A stretch of DNA of 64,000 nt, taken from the NCBI RefSeq assembly GCF_003116095.1, contig NZ_LGRA01000021.1, positions 662,759-726,758 of the forward strand, written 5' to 3'. Positions 39,191 through 49,000 of the stretch are shown here, piece by piece. The notes under the pieces were generated by a model. The model searched no databases, was not told where the DNA came from, and saw only the letters and a program-made list of their open reading frames with translations. This DNA comes from Azospirillum sp. TSO35-2. Its GTDB lineage: Bacteria > Pseudomonadota > Alphaproteobacteria > Azospirillales > Azospirillaceae. Both the position numbers and the translations under genes were made by a program. Numbering within the stretch: the stretch's first letter is position 1; each line of letters begins with the position of its first letter.

Positions 39191-40210
39191 ATGCCCGAAG
39201 TGACCCCCGAAGCTACGCCGGCGCCCGGCGCCTCCACGCCGCTGGTCTACACGGTTCCCGATGCGGCGGCCGGCGAGCGCCTGGACAAGGCGCTGGCCGC
39301 CGGGCTGCCGGACCTGTCCCGCTCGCGCGTGCAGGCCCTGCTGGAACAGGGCTGCGTGCGCGAGGCCGGTCGGACGATAACGGACCCGTCCCTGAGGGTC
39401 AAACCCGGCCAGACCTTCACCCTGCGGGTGCCCGACGCCGAACCGGCCGAACCGCAGGCCCAGGACATCCCGCTGGACGTGGTCTACGAGGATTCCGACG
39501 TGCTGGTGCTCGACAAGCCGGCCGGGCTGGTGGTCCATCCGGCCGCCGGCAACCCGGACAGCACGCTGGTCAACGCGCTGCTGGCCCATTGCGGCGACAG
39601 CCTGTCCGGCATCGGCGGGGTGCGGCGGCCCGGCATCGTCCACCGGCTGGACAAGGACACCAGCGGCCTGATGGTGGTGGCCAAGAACGACCGCGCCCAC
39701 CACGGCCTGACCGAGCAGTTCGCCGACCGCACGCTCAGCCGCACCTACCTGGCGCTGGTCTGGGGCGTGCCCAACCCGAAGCAGGGCCGGATCGAGGGCG
39801 CCATCGGCCGCAGCAGCGCCGACCGCAAGAAGATGGCGGTGGTCACCGGCGGCGGCAAGCACGCCGCCACCCGCTACCGCGTGCTGAAAAGCTTCGGCCA
39901 GGCGGCGGCGCTGGTCGAATGCGTGCTGGAAACCGGGCGCACCCACCAGATCCGCGTCCACATGACCCACATCGGCCACCCGCTGGTCGGCGATCCGCTG
40001 TACGGCCGCGGCCGTTCGTCGCGGCCGGGGGGCAAGCACGCCTCGACCCTGCCGGAACCCGCGCGCAGCCGGCTTGTTGAATTTCCCCGTCAGGCGCTGC
40101 ACGCGGCGGCCCTGACCTTCCGGCACCCGGGAAGCGGCGAGGTTGTGGAGTTCCGCTCCCCAATGCCGGCCGATATTCATGAACTACTTGTCACCTTGGA
40201 GACGTTTTAA
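39191..40210 (+). CDS. rluD: 23S rRNA pseudouridine synthase, RluD type
   Basis: The 339-residue enzyme has an N-terminal S4 domain (ERLDKALAAGLPDLSRSRVQ, residues about 29-48) and an RluA-type catalytic domain. The signature GIVHRLDKDTSGLMVVAKND (near residue 150) contains the catalytic aspartate. LETGRTHQIRVHMTHIGHPL and VGDPLYG are also family marks. RluD makes the pseudouridines in helix 69 of 23S rRNA, with effects on ribosome assembly. It precedes rpoH, a common alphaproteobacterial order. Some paralogues act on other uridines, so RluD is the best but not only option. Confidence 0.93.
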   Translation: MPEVTPEATPAPGASTPLVYTVPDAAAGERLDKALAAGLPDLSRSRVQALLEQGCVREAGRTITDPSLRVKPGQTFTLRVPDAEPAEPQAQDIPLDVVYEDSDVLVLDKPAGLVVHPAAGNPDSTLVNALLAHCGDSLSGIGGVRRPGIVHRLDKDTSGLMVVAKNDRAHHGLTEQFADRTLSRTYLALVWGVPNPKQGRIEGAIGRSSADRKKMAVVTGGGKHAATRYRVLKSFGQAAALVECVLETGRTHQIRVHMTHIGHPLVGDPLYGRGRSSRPGGKHASTLPEPARSRLVEFPRQALHAAALTFRHPGSGEVVEFRSPMPADIHELLVTLETF

Positions 40211-40369
40211 TTCGGTACACCGGGAAATGTTTCTTGGGTAGACTCACCGTCAATGGCGAGGTTCCGCCGCCCGCTCATTGCGAGGGGCCTGTGGAACCCG
40301 CGCTGAAGAGCGGCTGCGCGCACGCGATTGTTTCGCGGGCACGCCGGCCGTCGGAGAGGGGTTAGAGTC

Positions 40370-41260
40370 ATGGCGACGGCGTCCAACGTTCCGGCGATCG
40401 GGTCCGAAAGCAACCTGACCCGCTATCTCCAGGAAATCCGCAAGTTCCCGATGCTGGAGCCGGAGCGGGAGTACATGCTGGCCAAGCGCTGGCAGGAGCA
40501 CGAGGATTCCGGCGCCGCCCACCAGCTCGTCACCAGCCACCTGCGCCTGGTCGCCAAGATCGCCATGGGCTATCGCGGCTATGGCCTGCCGCTGTCGGAG
40601 CTGATCTCCGAAGGCAATGTCGGGATGATGCAGGCGGTCAAGCGCTTCGACCCCGACCGCGGCTTCCGGCTGGCGACCTACGCGATGTGGTGGATTCGCG
40701 CGGCGATCCAGGAATACATCCTGCACAGCTGGTCGCTGGTGAAGATGGGCACCACCGCCGCCCAGAAGAAGCTGTTCTTCAACCTGCGCCGCCTGAAGGG
40801 CCAGATGCAGGCGATCGAAGAGGGCGACCTGTCGCCCGAGCAGGTCAACGCCATCGCCACCAAGCTGGACGTGCCGGAGCAGGACGTCGTCAACATGAAC
40901 CGGCGCCTCGCCAGCCCCGACCACTCGCTGAACGCGCCGCTGCGCGCCGACAGCGAGGGCGAGTGGCAGGACTGGCTGGTCGATGAGACGGCCAACCAGG
41001 AGATCACGCTGGCCGACCGCGAGGAGCTGGGCAAGCGGCGCACGCTGCTGACCGGCGCCATGTCGGCGCTGAACGACCGCGAACGCGACATCCTGACCGA
41101 ACGCCGCCTGCGCGAGGTGCCGACGACGCTGGAGGACCTGTCGCAGAAATACGGCATCAGCCGCGAGCGCGTCCGCCAGATCGAGGTCCGCGCCTTCGAA
41201 AAGCTGCAGAAGGCGATCAAGACCGCGGCGATCGAGCAGAAGATGGCGAGCGACGCGTAA
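40370..41260 (+). CDS. rpoH: RNA polymerase heat-shock sigma factor RpoH
   Basis: This 296-residue sigma-32 directs heat-shock and protein-quality genes. It has the sigma-70 region 2 core (LISEGNVGMMQAVKRFDPDR and FRLATYAMWWIRAAIQEYIL), the RpoH box QKKLFFNLRRLK near residues 130-141, and region 4 with the HTH LSQKYGISRERVRQIEVRAF. The RpoH box separates it from RpoD. GGAGAGGGG lies about 10 bases before the ATG. It follows rluD by 159 bases; I could not choose its promoter with confidence. Confidence 0.97.
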   Translation: MATASNVPAIGSESNLTRYLQEIRKFPMLEPEREYMLAKRWQEHEDSGAAHQLVTSHLRLVAKIAMGYRGYGLPLSELISEGNVGMMQAVKRFDPDRGFRLATYAMWWIRAAIQEYILHSWSLVKMGTTAAQKKLFFNLRRLKGQMQAIEEGDLSPEQVNAIATKLDVPEQDVVNMNRRLASPDHSLNAPLRADSEGEWQDWLVDETANQEITLADREELGKRRTLLTGAMSALNDRERDILTERRLREVPTTLEDLSQKYGISRERVRQIEVRAFEKLQKAIKTAAIEQKMASDA

Positions 41261-41267
41261 ACGCCCC

Positions 41268-41738
41268 TCACGGCCCCCGGCCGCCGCCGACCAGGCGCAG
41301 GCGGCCGGCGGGGGACAGCTCCGGCAGGATGGACAGGACGGTTTCCTCGGTCAAATCGCCGATCTGGCGGCGCTTGGCACGGGCGGCCTCGGTCGCGCTG
41401 CGCAGGGTCTGGGCATCCACCGGGTCGGATTGCAGCAGCGTGCGCACCCGCTGGCCGGTGTCGCGATACTCCTGGCTCAGCGCTGCGTAGCGCGGGCGCA
41501 GCGGTTCGAAGGCGGCGCGCAGCCGCCGGGCATCGTCCGCCGACAGGTCGGGCGCCACCCGCTCGACAAAGCGGTCGGGCATCGGCTGGTAAGGTGGCGG
41601 CGGCGGATGGCGCACCATCGCGATCAGCATCGCCCCCAGAAACAGGTTGAGGGCCAGCGAGGCCAGCGCCAGCGTGCGCAGCCCCGGACGCGGCAGGACG
41701 CGCGTTGCGGTGAAGCCGGCCATCGGGGCTCTCCTCAT
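41268..41738 (-). CDS. Periplasmic heavy-metal sensor/Spy-CpxP-like membrane-anchored protein
   Basis: The 156-residue protein has a short arginine-rich cytoplasmic head, one membrane helix (LASLALNLFLGAMLIAMV, near residues 23-40), a proline-rich stretch (RHPPPPPYQPMPDRF), then a helical periplasmic domain (LSADDARRLRAAFEPLRPRY and ARAKRRQIGDLTEETVLSIL) of the Metal_resist class, known in CnrX and NccX. Those bind cobalt or nickel and release a sigma factor. GGAG precedes the ATG at 41738. Its start overlaps the stop of the anti-sigma gene (ATGA), so the set is one operon. The metal and the signal are unknown. Confidence 0.8.
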   Translation of the reverse strand: MRRAPMAGFTATRVLPRPGLRTLALASLALNLFLGAMLIAMVRHPPPPPYQPMPDRFVERVAPDLSADDARRLRAAFEPLRPRYAALSQEYRDTGQRVRTLLQSDPVDAQTLRSATEAARAKRRQIGDLTEETVLSILPELSPAGRLRLVGGGRGP

Positions 41739-42172
41739 CGGGATTCTCCGTCGAACAGCGTGGCGACGTCGTCGCTCAGCAACGCCACGGCTTGGCCGCC
41801 CGGCGGGGGCGCCGGCCCGCTCCAGCCGCTGGTCAGGGTGCCGGCCAGCCAGCCGAGCGTCAGCAGCGCCACGCACAGGCCGGCCGCCGTCCGCCGCGGC
41901 ATCCGCCCCAGCAGCAGCATCACCAGCGTGTCCTGCGGCCGGCCGCGCGCCGCCGCGCCCACCGCCGACAGCAGGCGGGCGACGCGCGCCTCATCCACCG
42001 CGGACAGGGGGCCGGACAGCAGGCGGTCGAAGGACAGCGCCGCGGCCTGCGCGGCGCGCAGCGCCGGCGAGCGGGCCAGCGCGTCCGCCGCAGCGGCGCG
42101 CAGCTCGGCCGGCCAGCGTTCCGGCTGCGCACCGAAATCGTCCAGATGGCGGAGGAACTGCTCGTCGGTCAT
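41735..42172 (-). CDS. Anti-sigma factor candidate, single-pass membrane protein
   Basis: The 145-residue protein has an N-terminal cytoplasmic part rich in charged helices (MTDEQFLRHLDDFGAQPERW, residues 1-20), then one membrane helix (AGLCVALLTLGWLAGTLTSG, near 97-116) and a short outside tail. This is the layout of small anti-sigma factors that hold an ECF sigma. It lies between an ECF sigma gene and a metal-sensor gene, with an ATGA overlap at one end. AAGGGGG favours the ATG at 42172 over one 15 bases upstream. The zinc-binding HxxxCxxC motif of ZAS proteins is absent. Confidence 0.75.
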   Translation of the reverse strand: MTDEQFLRHLDDFGAQPERWPAELRAAAADALARSPALRAAQAAALSFDRLLSGPLSAVDEARVARLLSAVGAAARGRPQDTLVMLLLGRMPRRTAAGLCVALLTLGWLAGTLTSGWSGPAPPPGGQAVALLSDDVATLFDGESR

Positions 42173-42183
42173 GGCTTCCCCCT

Positions 42184-42765
42184 TCATGCGACGGTCTCCC
42201 CCGCCCCAAGCTCCCCGGCCAAGGCGGCCTTCAGCGCGGCCCGCGCCCGCGCCAGCAGCGAGGCGAAGGCGCCCTCGCTCATCGCCAGCACCTCGGCGGC
42301 CTGACGCAGGCTCAAGCCCTCCTGGTGGAACAGCACGACCGCGGCGCGCTGGCGGTCGGGCAATGCTGCCAGCGCCCGGTTGACCTGATCGGCGGTCTGG
42401 CGCGCGGCGATGCGGGCGAGCGCGTCGGGCGCGTCGTCGGCCGGGTCGCCGGCCTCCTCCAGCGGCGACCAGCCGGGGCGGCGGCCGCGATCGATGGCGA
42501 GGTTCACCACGATGCGGTAGAGCCAGGTGGTGAAGGCCGAGCGGCCGGCGTCCCAGCGGGCGGCGTGCTGCCACACCCGCAGGAAGGCGTCCTGGGCGAT
42601 CTCGTCGGCGTCGGACGGGTTGCCGGTCAGGCGCTGGGCCAGCGCCACGGCACGGCGCATGTGGCGGGCGGCCAGCCGGTCGAAGGCGGCGGCGTCGCCG
42701 CCCGCCACCCGCGCCATCAGGTCACCGTCGCTGTCGCTGGCCTCGATCACCGGGGTTCCGCTCAT
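42184..42765 (-). CDS. ECF-family RNA polymerase sigma factor
   Basis: The 193-residue sigma factor has region 2 (LAARHMRRAVALAQRLTGNP and DADEIAQDAFLRVWQHAARW, near 28-70) and region 4 (LAALPDRQRAAVVLFHQEGL and SLRQAAEVLAMSEGAFASLL, near 128-168). Regions 1 and 3 are missing, as in ECF factors. It heads an operon with an anti-sigma and a metal-sensor protein. The ATG at 42765 lacks a clear Shine-Dalgarno, and an internal ATG at 42717 is possible. Target genes are unknown; the RND efflux genes upstream are plausible only from location. Confidence 0.88.
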   Translation of the reverse strand: MSGTPVIEASDSDGDLMARVAGGDAAAFDRLAARHMRRAVALAQRLTGNPSDADEIAQDAFLRVWQHAARWDAGRSAFTTWLYRIVVNLAIDRGRRPGWSPLEEAGDPADDAPDALARIAARQTADQVNRALAALPDRQRAAVVLFHQEGLSLRQAAEVLAMSEGAFASLLARARAALKAALAGELGAGETVA

Positions 42766-42820
42766 GCCGTGGGCGAGAACTATGCCCAACAGGTGGGAGG
42801 GGTGCCAGTGTGGTGAAATC

Positions 42821-42845
42821 CCCCTCTCCCCGGGGGGGAGAGGGG
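42821..42845. repeat. CCCCTCTCCCC hairpin between mdtC and the ECF sigma gene
   Basis: Eleven-base perfect arms (CCCCTCTCCCC and GGGGAGAGGGG) enclose a 3-base loop. It belongs to the same intergenic-repeat type as 10571-10709. Lying after the mdtC stop, it may also terminate the efflux transcript. Confidence 0.65.
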
Positions 42846-42903
42846 ATCTTGCGGGGGGCATGAAAATCGCTGCACATGTCAGGACCGCGTCCATCGCCGC
42901 CCC

Positions 42904-45900
42904 CTATTCCGCCGGCGCGGCGATGGCGTGCCGACGCCGGCGCCGCAAGGCCAGCCGTTCCAGCGTCAGGTAGACCACCGGCGTGGTGTAGAGCGTCAGC
43001 ATCTGGCTGACCAGCAGGCCACCGATGATGGCGATGCCCAGCGGCCGGCGGATCTCGCCGCCGGTGCCGTAGTCGAAGGCCAGCGGCACCGCGCCCAGCA
43101 GGGCCGCCATCGTCGTCATCATGATCGGGCGGAAGCGGACCAGCCCGGCCTCGCGGATCGCCTCCAAGGGCGACAGACCGCGCTCGCGCTCCGCCTCCAG
43201 GGCGAAGTCGATCATCATGATGGCGTTCTTCTTGACGATGCCGATCAGCAGGATGATGCCGATCAGCGCGACGATCGACAGGTCGTAGCCGGTCAGGATC
43301 AGCGCGACCAGCGCCCCCAGCCCGGCCGACGGCAGGGTCGACAGGATGGTCAGCGGGTGGATCAGGCTCTCGTACAGCACACCCAGCACGATGTAGATGG
43401 TGATCAGCGCCGCCAGGATCAGCAGCGGCTGGCTCGACGCCGACTGCTGGAAGGCGCGCGCGTCGCCCTGGAAGCCGGCGCGGATGCTGGCCGGCATGCC
43501 GATGTCCTCCGCCGCGCGCTGGATCAGCTCGGTCGCCTGGGACAGCGAGACGCCGGGGGCGAGATCGAAGGTCAAATTGGCGACCGGGAAGCCGCTCTGG
43601 TGCTGGATGCTGGCCGCCTGGTTGGCGATGGCGACGCCCGCCACCGCCGACAGAGGCACCATGCCGCCGCGCCCCGGCACATAGATCGCCTTGAGGTCGT
43701 CGGGGCCGAGCGCCTGCTTCGGGTCGACCTCCAGCACCACCTTGTGTTGGTTCTGCATCAGGTACATCGTCGACACCTGCCGCTGGCCGAAGGCGTCGTA
43801 CAGCGTCGCCTCCAGCGCGCTCAGCGACACGCCGAGGCGCGAGGCGGCGTCGCGGTCCACCACCACGTTGGCCTGGATGCCGCCGTTCTGGCGGTCGTTG
43901 GCGACGTCGACCAGCTCCGGCAGGGTGCGCATCTTGTCGACCAGCTTCGGCGCCCACTCGTTCAGCGCGCCGATGTCGGCGTCCTGCAGGCTGTAGCGGT
44001 ACTGGCTGCGCCCCTGGAAGCCGCCGACCCGGATGTCCTGCACCGGCATCAGGAACAGCTGCACCCCCGGCACCCGGCCGCCGCGCTGGCGCAGCCGCTG
44101 GGTGACGGTCGGCAGGTCCTCGCGCTCGCCCGACGGCTTCAGCGCGATGAAGATCTGGCCGGAATAGGTGCCGCCCGGCCCGCCGCCGCCGATGGTGCCG
44201 CCGACGCTCGCCACCGCCGGGTCGCCGGCCACCGCGTCCTGCAGCGCGCGCTGCCGCGTCACCATCGCCTGGAACGAGATGTCCGGCGGCGGGTCGCTGA
44301 AGCCGATCAGCAGCCCGGTGTCCTGCTGCGGCACGAAGCCCTTCGGCACCTGCCCGTAGAGCCAGACGCTGACCCCGACGATGGCGACGGTGACCGCCAG
44401 CATGGTGCGCCGGTGCGCCAGCACCCAGTCCAGCCCGTCGGCGTAGAGCCCGAACAGGCGGTCGCCGACCCAGGCGATGGCGCGGGCGACGCGGCCGGGG
44501 GCCTTGCGCTCCGCCTCCGGCGTCAGCAGATGGGCGCACATCATCGGCGTCAGCGTCAGCGACACCACCGCCGACACCGCGATGGCGACCGACAGCACCA
44601 CGGCGAACTCGCGGAACAGCCGGCCCTGGATGCCGCCCATGAACAGGATGGGGATGAAGACCGCGACCAGCGACAGGCTGATCGACACCACGGTGAAGGC
44701 GACCTGCCGGGCACCCTTCACCGCCGCCTCGAAGGGCCGGGCGCCCTTTTCGATGTGGCGGACGATGTTCTCGATGACGACGATGGCGTCGTCCACCACG
44801 AAGCCGACCGAGATGGTCAGCGCCATCAGCGAGAAATTGTCCAGGCTGTAGCCGACGACCCACATCACCGCGAAGGTGCCGGCCAGCGACAGCGGCACCG
44901 CGGCGGCCGGGATCACCGTCGCCCACAGCCGGCGCAGGAACAGCGCCATCACCATCACCACCAGCGCCACCGTGACCGCCAGCGTCTTCTGCACGTCGTC
45001 GATGGACGCGCGGATGGTCGGGGTGCGGTCGGTGCGCACCGACAGGGTGACGCCCGGCGGGATCCAGCCGCGCAGGGTCGGCAGCTCCGCCCGGATCAGG
45101 TCGACCGTCTGCACCACGTTGGTGCCCGGCTGCTTCTGGATGTTGATCAGCACGGCGCGCTGGCCATCCTGCCACGCGGCGGTGCGGCTGTTCTCCGGCG
45201 CCTCGATCACGCTGGCGACGTCGCCCAGCCGGATGGTGGCGCCGTTCTTCTCGGTGACGATCAGCCGGCGGTAGGCATCGGCGCCGAACAACTGGTCGCT
45301 GGCGCCGATCGCCCAGGACTCGAAGGTGCCGTCGAAGCTGCCCTTGGGGCTGTTGGCGTTGGCCTGGGAAATGGCGCTGCGGACGGCTTCCAGGCTGACG
45401 CCCATGTTGGCCGCGGCGGCGGCGTCGACGCGGACGCGGACCGCGGTCTTCTCCGCCCCGTTGATGGAGACCTGGGCCACCCCCTCGATCTGGCTCAGCC
45501 GCTGGCCGATGACGGTGTCGGCCAGCGTGAACAGTTCGCCCGGCGGCAGGGTGGTGGAGGTCATCGCCAGCGTCATCACCGGCGCGTCGGCCGGGTTGAT
45601 GCGCCGCATCTTCGGCGGGCTCGGCAGGTCGGCCGGCAGGTCGCCGCCGGCCGCGTTGATGGCGGCCTGGACGTCGCGCGACGCCGCCTCGACGTCGCGG
45701 TTCAGGTCGAACTGCACGACGACGGCGGTGCTGCCCAGCTTGCTGTTCGACGTCATCTCCGACACGCCGGCGATGCGGGCGAGCCGCCGCTCCAGCGGCG
45801 TGGCGACCGACGCCGCCATGGTTTCCGGGCTGGCGCCGGGCAGCGCGGCGGTGACGACGATGGTCGGGAACTCCACCTGCGGCAGCGGCGCCACCGGCAG

Positions 45901-46023
45901 GAAGCGGTAGGCGACCATGCCCAGGATCATCAGCCCGACCATCAGCAGCGAGGTGCCGACCGGCCGCCGGATGAAGGGGCTGGAGAGCGAGAGCCGCGAG
46001 GGCGTTTCGTTCGGAAGCGCCAT
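42904..46023 (-). CDS. mdtC: RND efflux transporter permease, MdtC type
   Basis: The 1039-residue inner-membrane RND pump has 12 predicted membrane helices, two large periplasmic loops and an HAE1 layout. Proton-relay segments with paired aspartates are visible in helix 4 (VGFVVDDAIVVIENIVRHIE near 396-415), and RxxD-like elements recur. Small-residue-rich helices such as VIVGVSVWLYGQVPKGFVPQ and IIGGLLVSQMLTLYTTPVVY are typical. It is the third gene of mdtA-mdtB-mdtC and begins 6 bases behind mdtB. Two different RND subunits in one operon is the MdtBC heterotrimer pattern. Substrates may include drugs, bile salts or siderophores; not inferable. Confidence 0.92.
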   Translation of the reverse strand: MALPNETPSRLSLSSPFIRRPVGTSLLMVGLMILGMVAYRFLPVAPLPQVEFPTIVVTAALPGASPETMAASVATPLERRLARIAGVSEMTSNSKLGSTAVVVQFDLNRDVEAASRDVQAAINAAGGDLPADLPSPPKMRRINPADAPVMTLAMTSTTLPPGELFTLADTVIGQRLSQIEGVAQVSINGAEKTAVRVRVDAAAAANMGVSLEAVRSAISQANANSPKGSFDGTFESWAIGASDQLFGADAYRRLIVTEKNGATIRLGDVASVIEAPENSRTAAWQDGQRAVLINIQKQPGTNVVQTVDLIRAELPTLRGWIPPGVTLSVRTDRTPTIRASIDDVQKTLAVTVALVVMVMALFLRRLWATVIPAAAVPLSLAGTFAVMWVVGYSLDNFSLMALTISVGFVVDDAIVVIENIVRHIEKGARPFEAAVKGARQVAFTVVSISLSLVAVFIPILFMGGIQGRLFREFAVVLSVAIAVSAVVSLTLTPMMCAHLLTPEAERKAPGRVARAIAWVGDRLFGLYADGLDWVLAHRRTMLAVTVAIVGVSVWLYGQVPKGFVPQQDTGLLIGFSDPPPDISFQAMVTRQRALQDAVAGDPAVASVGGTIGGGGPGGTYSGQIFIALKPSGEREDLPTVTQRLRQRGGRVPGVQLFLMPVQDIRVGGFQGRSQYRYSLQDADIGALNEWAPKLVDKMRTLPELVDVANDRQNGGIQANVVVDRDAASRLGVSLSALEATLYDAFGQRQVSTMYLMQNQHKVVLEVDPKQALGPDDLKAIYVPGRGGMVPLSAVAGVAIANQAASIQHQSGFPVANLTFDLAPGVSLSQATELIQRAAEDIGMPASIRAGFQGDARAFQQSASSQPLLILAALITIYIVLGVLYESLIHPLTILSTLPSAGLGALVALILTGYDLSIVALIGIILLIGIVKKNAIMMIDFALEAERERGLSPLEAIREAGLVRFRPIMMTTMAALLGAVPLAFDYGTGGEIRRPLGIAIIGGLLVSQMLTLYTTPVVYLTLERLALRRRRRHAIAAPAE

Positions 46024-46029
46024 GGCCGC

Positions 46030-49000
46030 CTACTCCGCCGCCGCCCGGCCGGGGGCGTGCCCGTCCGACTGCCCGGCCGCCGGCCCGCCCTCGTCCGGAG
46101 CGCCCGCCGCCTTCCGCCGCCCCGGCCGCAGCAGACGGCCCAGCCGGTCGCCCAGCCGATCCATGTAGAGATAGACCACCGGCGTGGTGTAGAGCGTCAG
46201 CACCTGGCTCAGCAGCAGCCCGCCGACGATGGCGATGCCCATCGGCCGGCGCAGCTCCGACCCGGTGCCATGCTCCAGCGCCAGCGGCAGGGCGCCCAGC
46301 AGCGCCGCCATCGTCGTCATCATGATCGGGCGGAAGCGCAGCAGCGACGCCTCGTAGATCGAGCGTTCGGGCGCCATGCCCTGGTGACGCTCCGCCTCCA
46401 GGGCGAAGTCGATCATCATGATGGCGTTCTTCTTGACGATGCCGATCAACAGGACGATGCCGATCAGCGCGATCAGCGACAGATCGTGCCCGGTCGCCAT
46501 CAGCGCCAGCAGGGCGCCGATGCCGGCCGACGGCAGGGTCGACAGGATGGTGACCGGGTGGATGGTGCTCTCGTACAGCACGCCCAGCACGATGTAGACC
46601 GCGACCACCGCCGACAGGATCAGCCAGGGCTGGGTCTGCAGCGACTGGCGGAACTCCGCCGCCGTGCCGGCGAACCGCGCGGTGGCGGTGTCGGGCATGC
46701 CGATGGTGGCGCGGGCCTGCTGGATCGCCGTCACCGCGTCGCCCAGCGACACGCCGGGCGCCACGTTGAAGGACAGGGTGACCGACGGGAACTGGCCCTG
46801 GTGGGTGATGACCAGCGGCGCGGTCCGGCGCTCCACCGTCACCAGGGCGCCCAGCGGCACGACGATGCCGCCGCTGCCCTTCACGTAGATCTTCGACAGC
46901 GAGGCCGGGTCCATCTGGAAGGACGGCTCGACCTCCAGGATCACGCGGTATTGGTTGGTCTGGGTGTAGATGGTCGACACCTGGCGCTGGCCGAAGGCGT
47001 CGTACAGGGTGTCGTCGATCGCCTGCGGCAGCACATGCAGGCGGCTCGCCGCGTCGCGGTCGATGGTCAGGAACACCTGCAACCCGTCCGGCTGCTGGTC
47101 GGTCGCGACGTCGGTCAGCTCCGGCCGGGCGCGGAGCGCGTCGAGCAGGCGCGGGGTCCAGCGCTCCAGCTCCTGCGGGTCGGCGTCCTGCAGGACATAC
47201 TGGTACTGGGTGCGGCTGACCCGGCTGTCGATCTGGACGTCCTGCACCGCCTGCATGAACAGCGACACGCCCTTGAGGTCGGAGGTCGCCGCGCGCAGAC
47301 GGGTGATGATCTCCTCCGCCGAGGATGTGCGCTCCTCCCGCGGTTTCAGGGCGATGGTCAGGCTGCCGGTGTTGGTGGTGGCGTTGACCGTGCCGGTGCC
47401 GACGAAGCTGGCCACGCCGGCCACGTCGGGGTCGCGGCGGACGATGTCGGCGACCTCGCGCTGGCGGTCGGCCATCGCCTTGACCGAGATGGCCGGGGCG
47501 GCGTCGGTCACCCCGATGATGACGCCGGTGTCCTGTTGCGGCAGGAAGCCCTTGGGCACGACGTCGTACAGCCACAGCGTCGCCGCCAGCGTGGCGATGG
47601 TCACCGCCAGCGTCGCCGGCTGGTGGCGCAGGACGACGCGCAGCGAGGCGGCGTAGCCGGCCAGCAGTGCATCGAACCCGCGCTCGGTCCAGCGGAAAAG
47701 GCGGTTGGGCGGGGTTTCCGCCTCCGGCTTCAGCAGGCGGGCGCACATCATCGGCGTCAGCGTCAGCGAGATCACCGCCGACACCAGCACGGCGATCGAC
47801 AGGGTGATGGCGAACTCGCGGAACAGCCGGCCGACCACGCCGCCCATGAACAGCAGCGGGATGAACACCGCGATCAGCGACAGGGTCAGCGACACCACGG
47901 TGAAGCCGATCTGCCGCGCGCCCTTCAGGGCGGCCTGCAACGGCGCCTCGCCCTTCTCGATGTGGCGGACGATGTTCTCGATCATCACGATCGCGTCGTC
48001 GACGACGAAGCCCGACGCGATGGTCAGCGCCATCAGCGACAGATTGTCCAGGCTGAAGCCGCACAGCGCCATGATGCCGAAGGTGCCGATCAGCGACAGC
48101 GGCAGCGCCGCCGCCGGGATCACCGTCGCCCACGCCTTGCGCAGGAACAGGAAGATCACCATCACCACCAGGCCGGCGGTCAGCACCAGCGTCTTCTGCA
48201 CGTCCATCACCGAGGCGCGGATGGTCGCCGTCCGGTCGGTCAGCACCGCCATGTGGATCTGCGGCGGCAGCGCGGCTTGCAGCGACGGCAGCAGCTTGCG
48301 GATGTGGTCGACCGTGTCGATGATGTTGGCGCCGGGCTGGCGCAGCACGTTCAGCAGCACCGCCGGCTTGCCGTCGTGCCAGGCGGCGAGCCGGGTGTTC
48401 TCCACCGAATCGACGACGGTGCCGATGTCGGTCAGCCGCACCGGGCCGCCGTTCTTGTAGGTGACGATGATCGGGCGGTAGGCGGCGGCGTTCTCGATCT
48501 GGTCGTTGACGCCGATCGACCAGGACTGGCGCGGCCCGTCGAAGCTGCCCTTGGGCGCGTTGACGTTGGCCTGGGTGATGGTGGTCCGCACATCCTCCAG
48601 CGTCAGCCCCAGCCCGGCGACCGCCGCCGGGTTGACCTGCACCCGCACGGCAGGCCGCAAGCCCCCTTCGATCCCGACATAGCCGACGCCGTCGACCTGG
48701 CTCAGCTTCTGCGCCAGCAGCGTGTCGGCGGCGTCGCTGACGGTTTCCAGCCGCAGGGACTCCGAACTCAGCGCCAGCACCATGATCGGCGTGTCGGCCG
48801 GGTTGACCTTGTCGTAGACCGGCGGATTCGGCAGCCCCTTGGGCAGGCTGCCCGAGGCGGCGCTGATCGCCGACTGCACGTCCTGCGAGGCAGCGTCGAT
48901 GTTGCGGCTGAGGTCGAACTGCAGGGTGATGACCGACAGCCCGAACGAGCTGGTCGAGATCATCGAGGAGATGCCGGCGATCTGGCCGAGCTGGCGTTCC

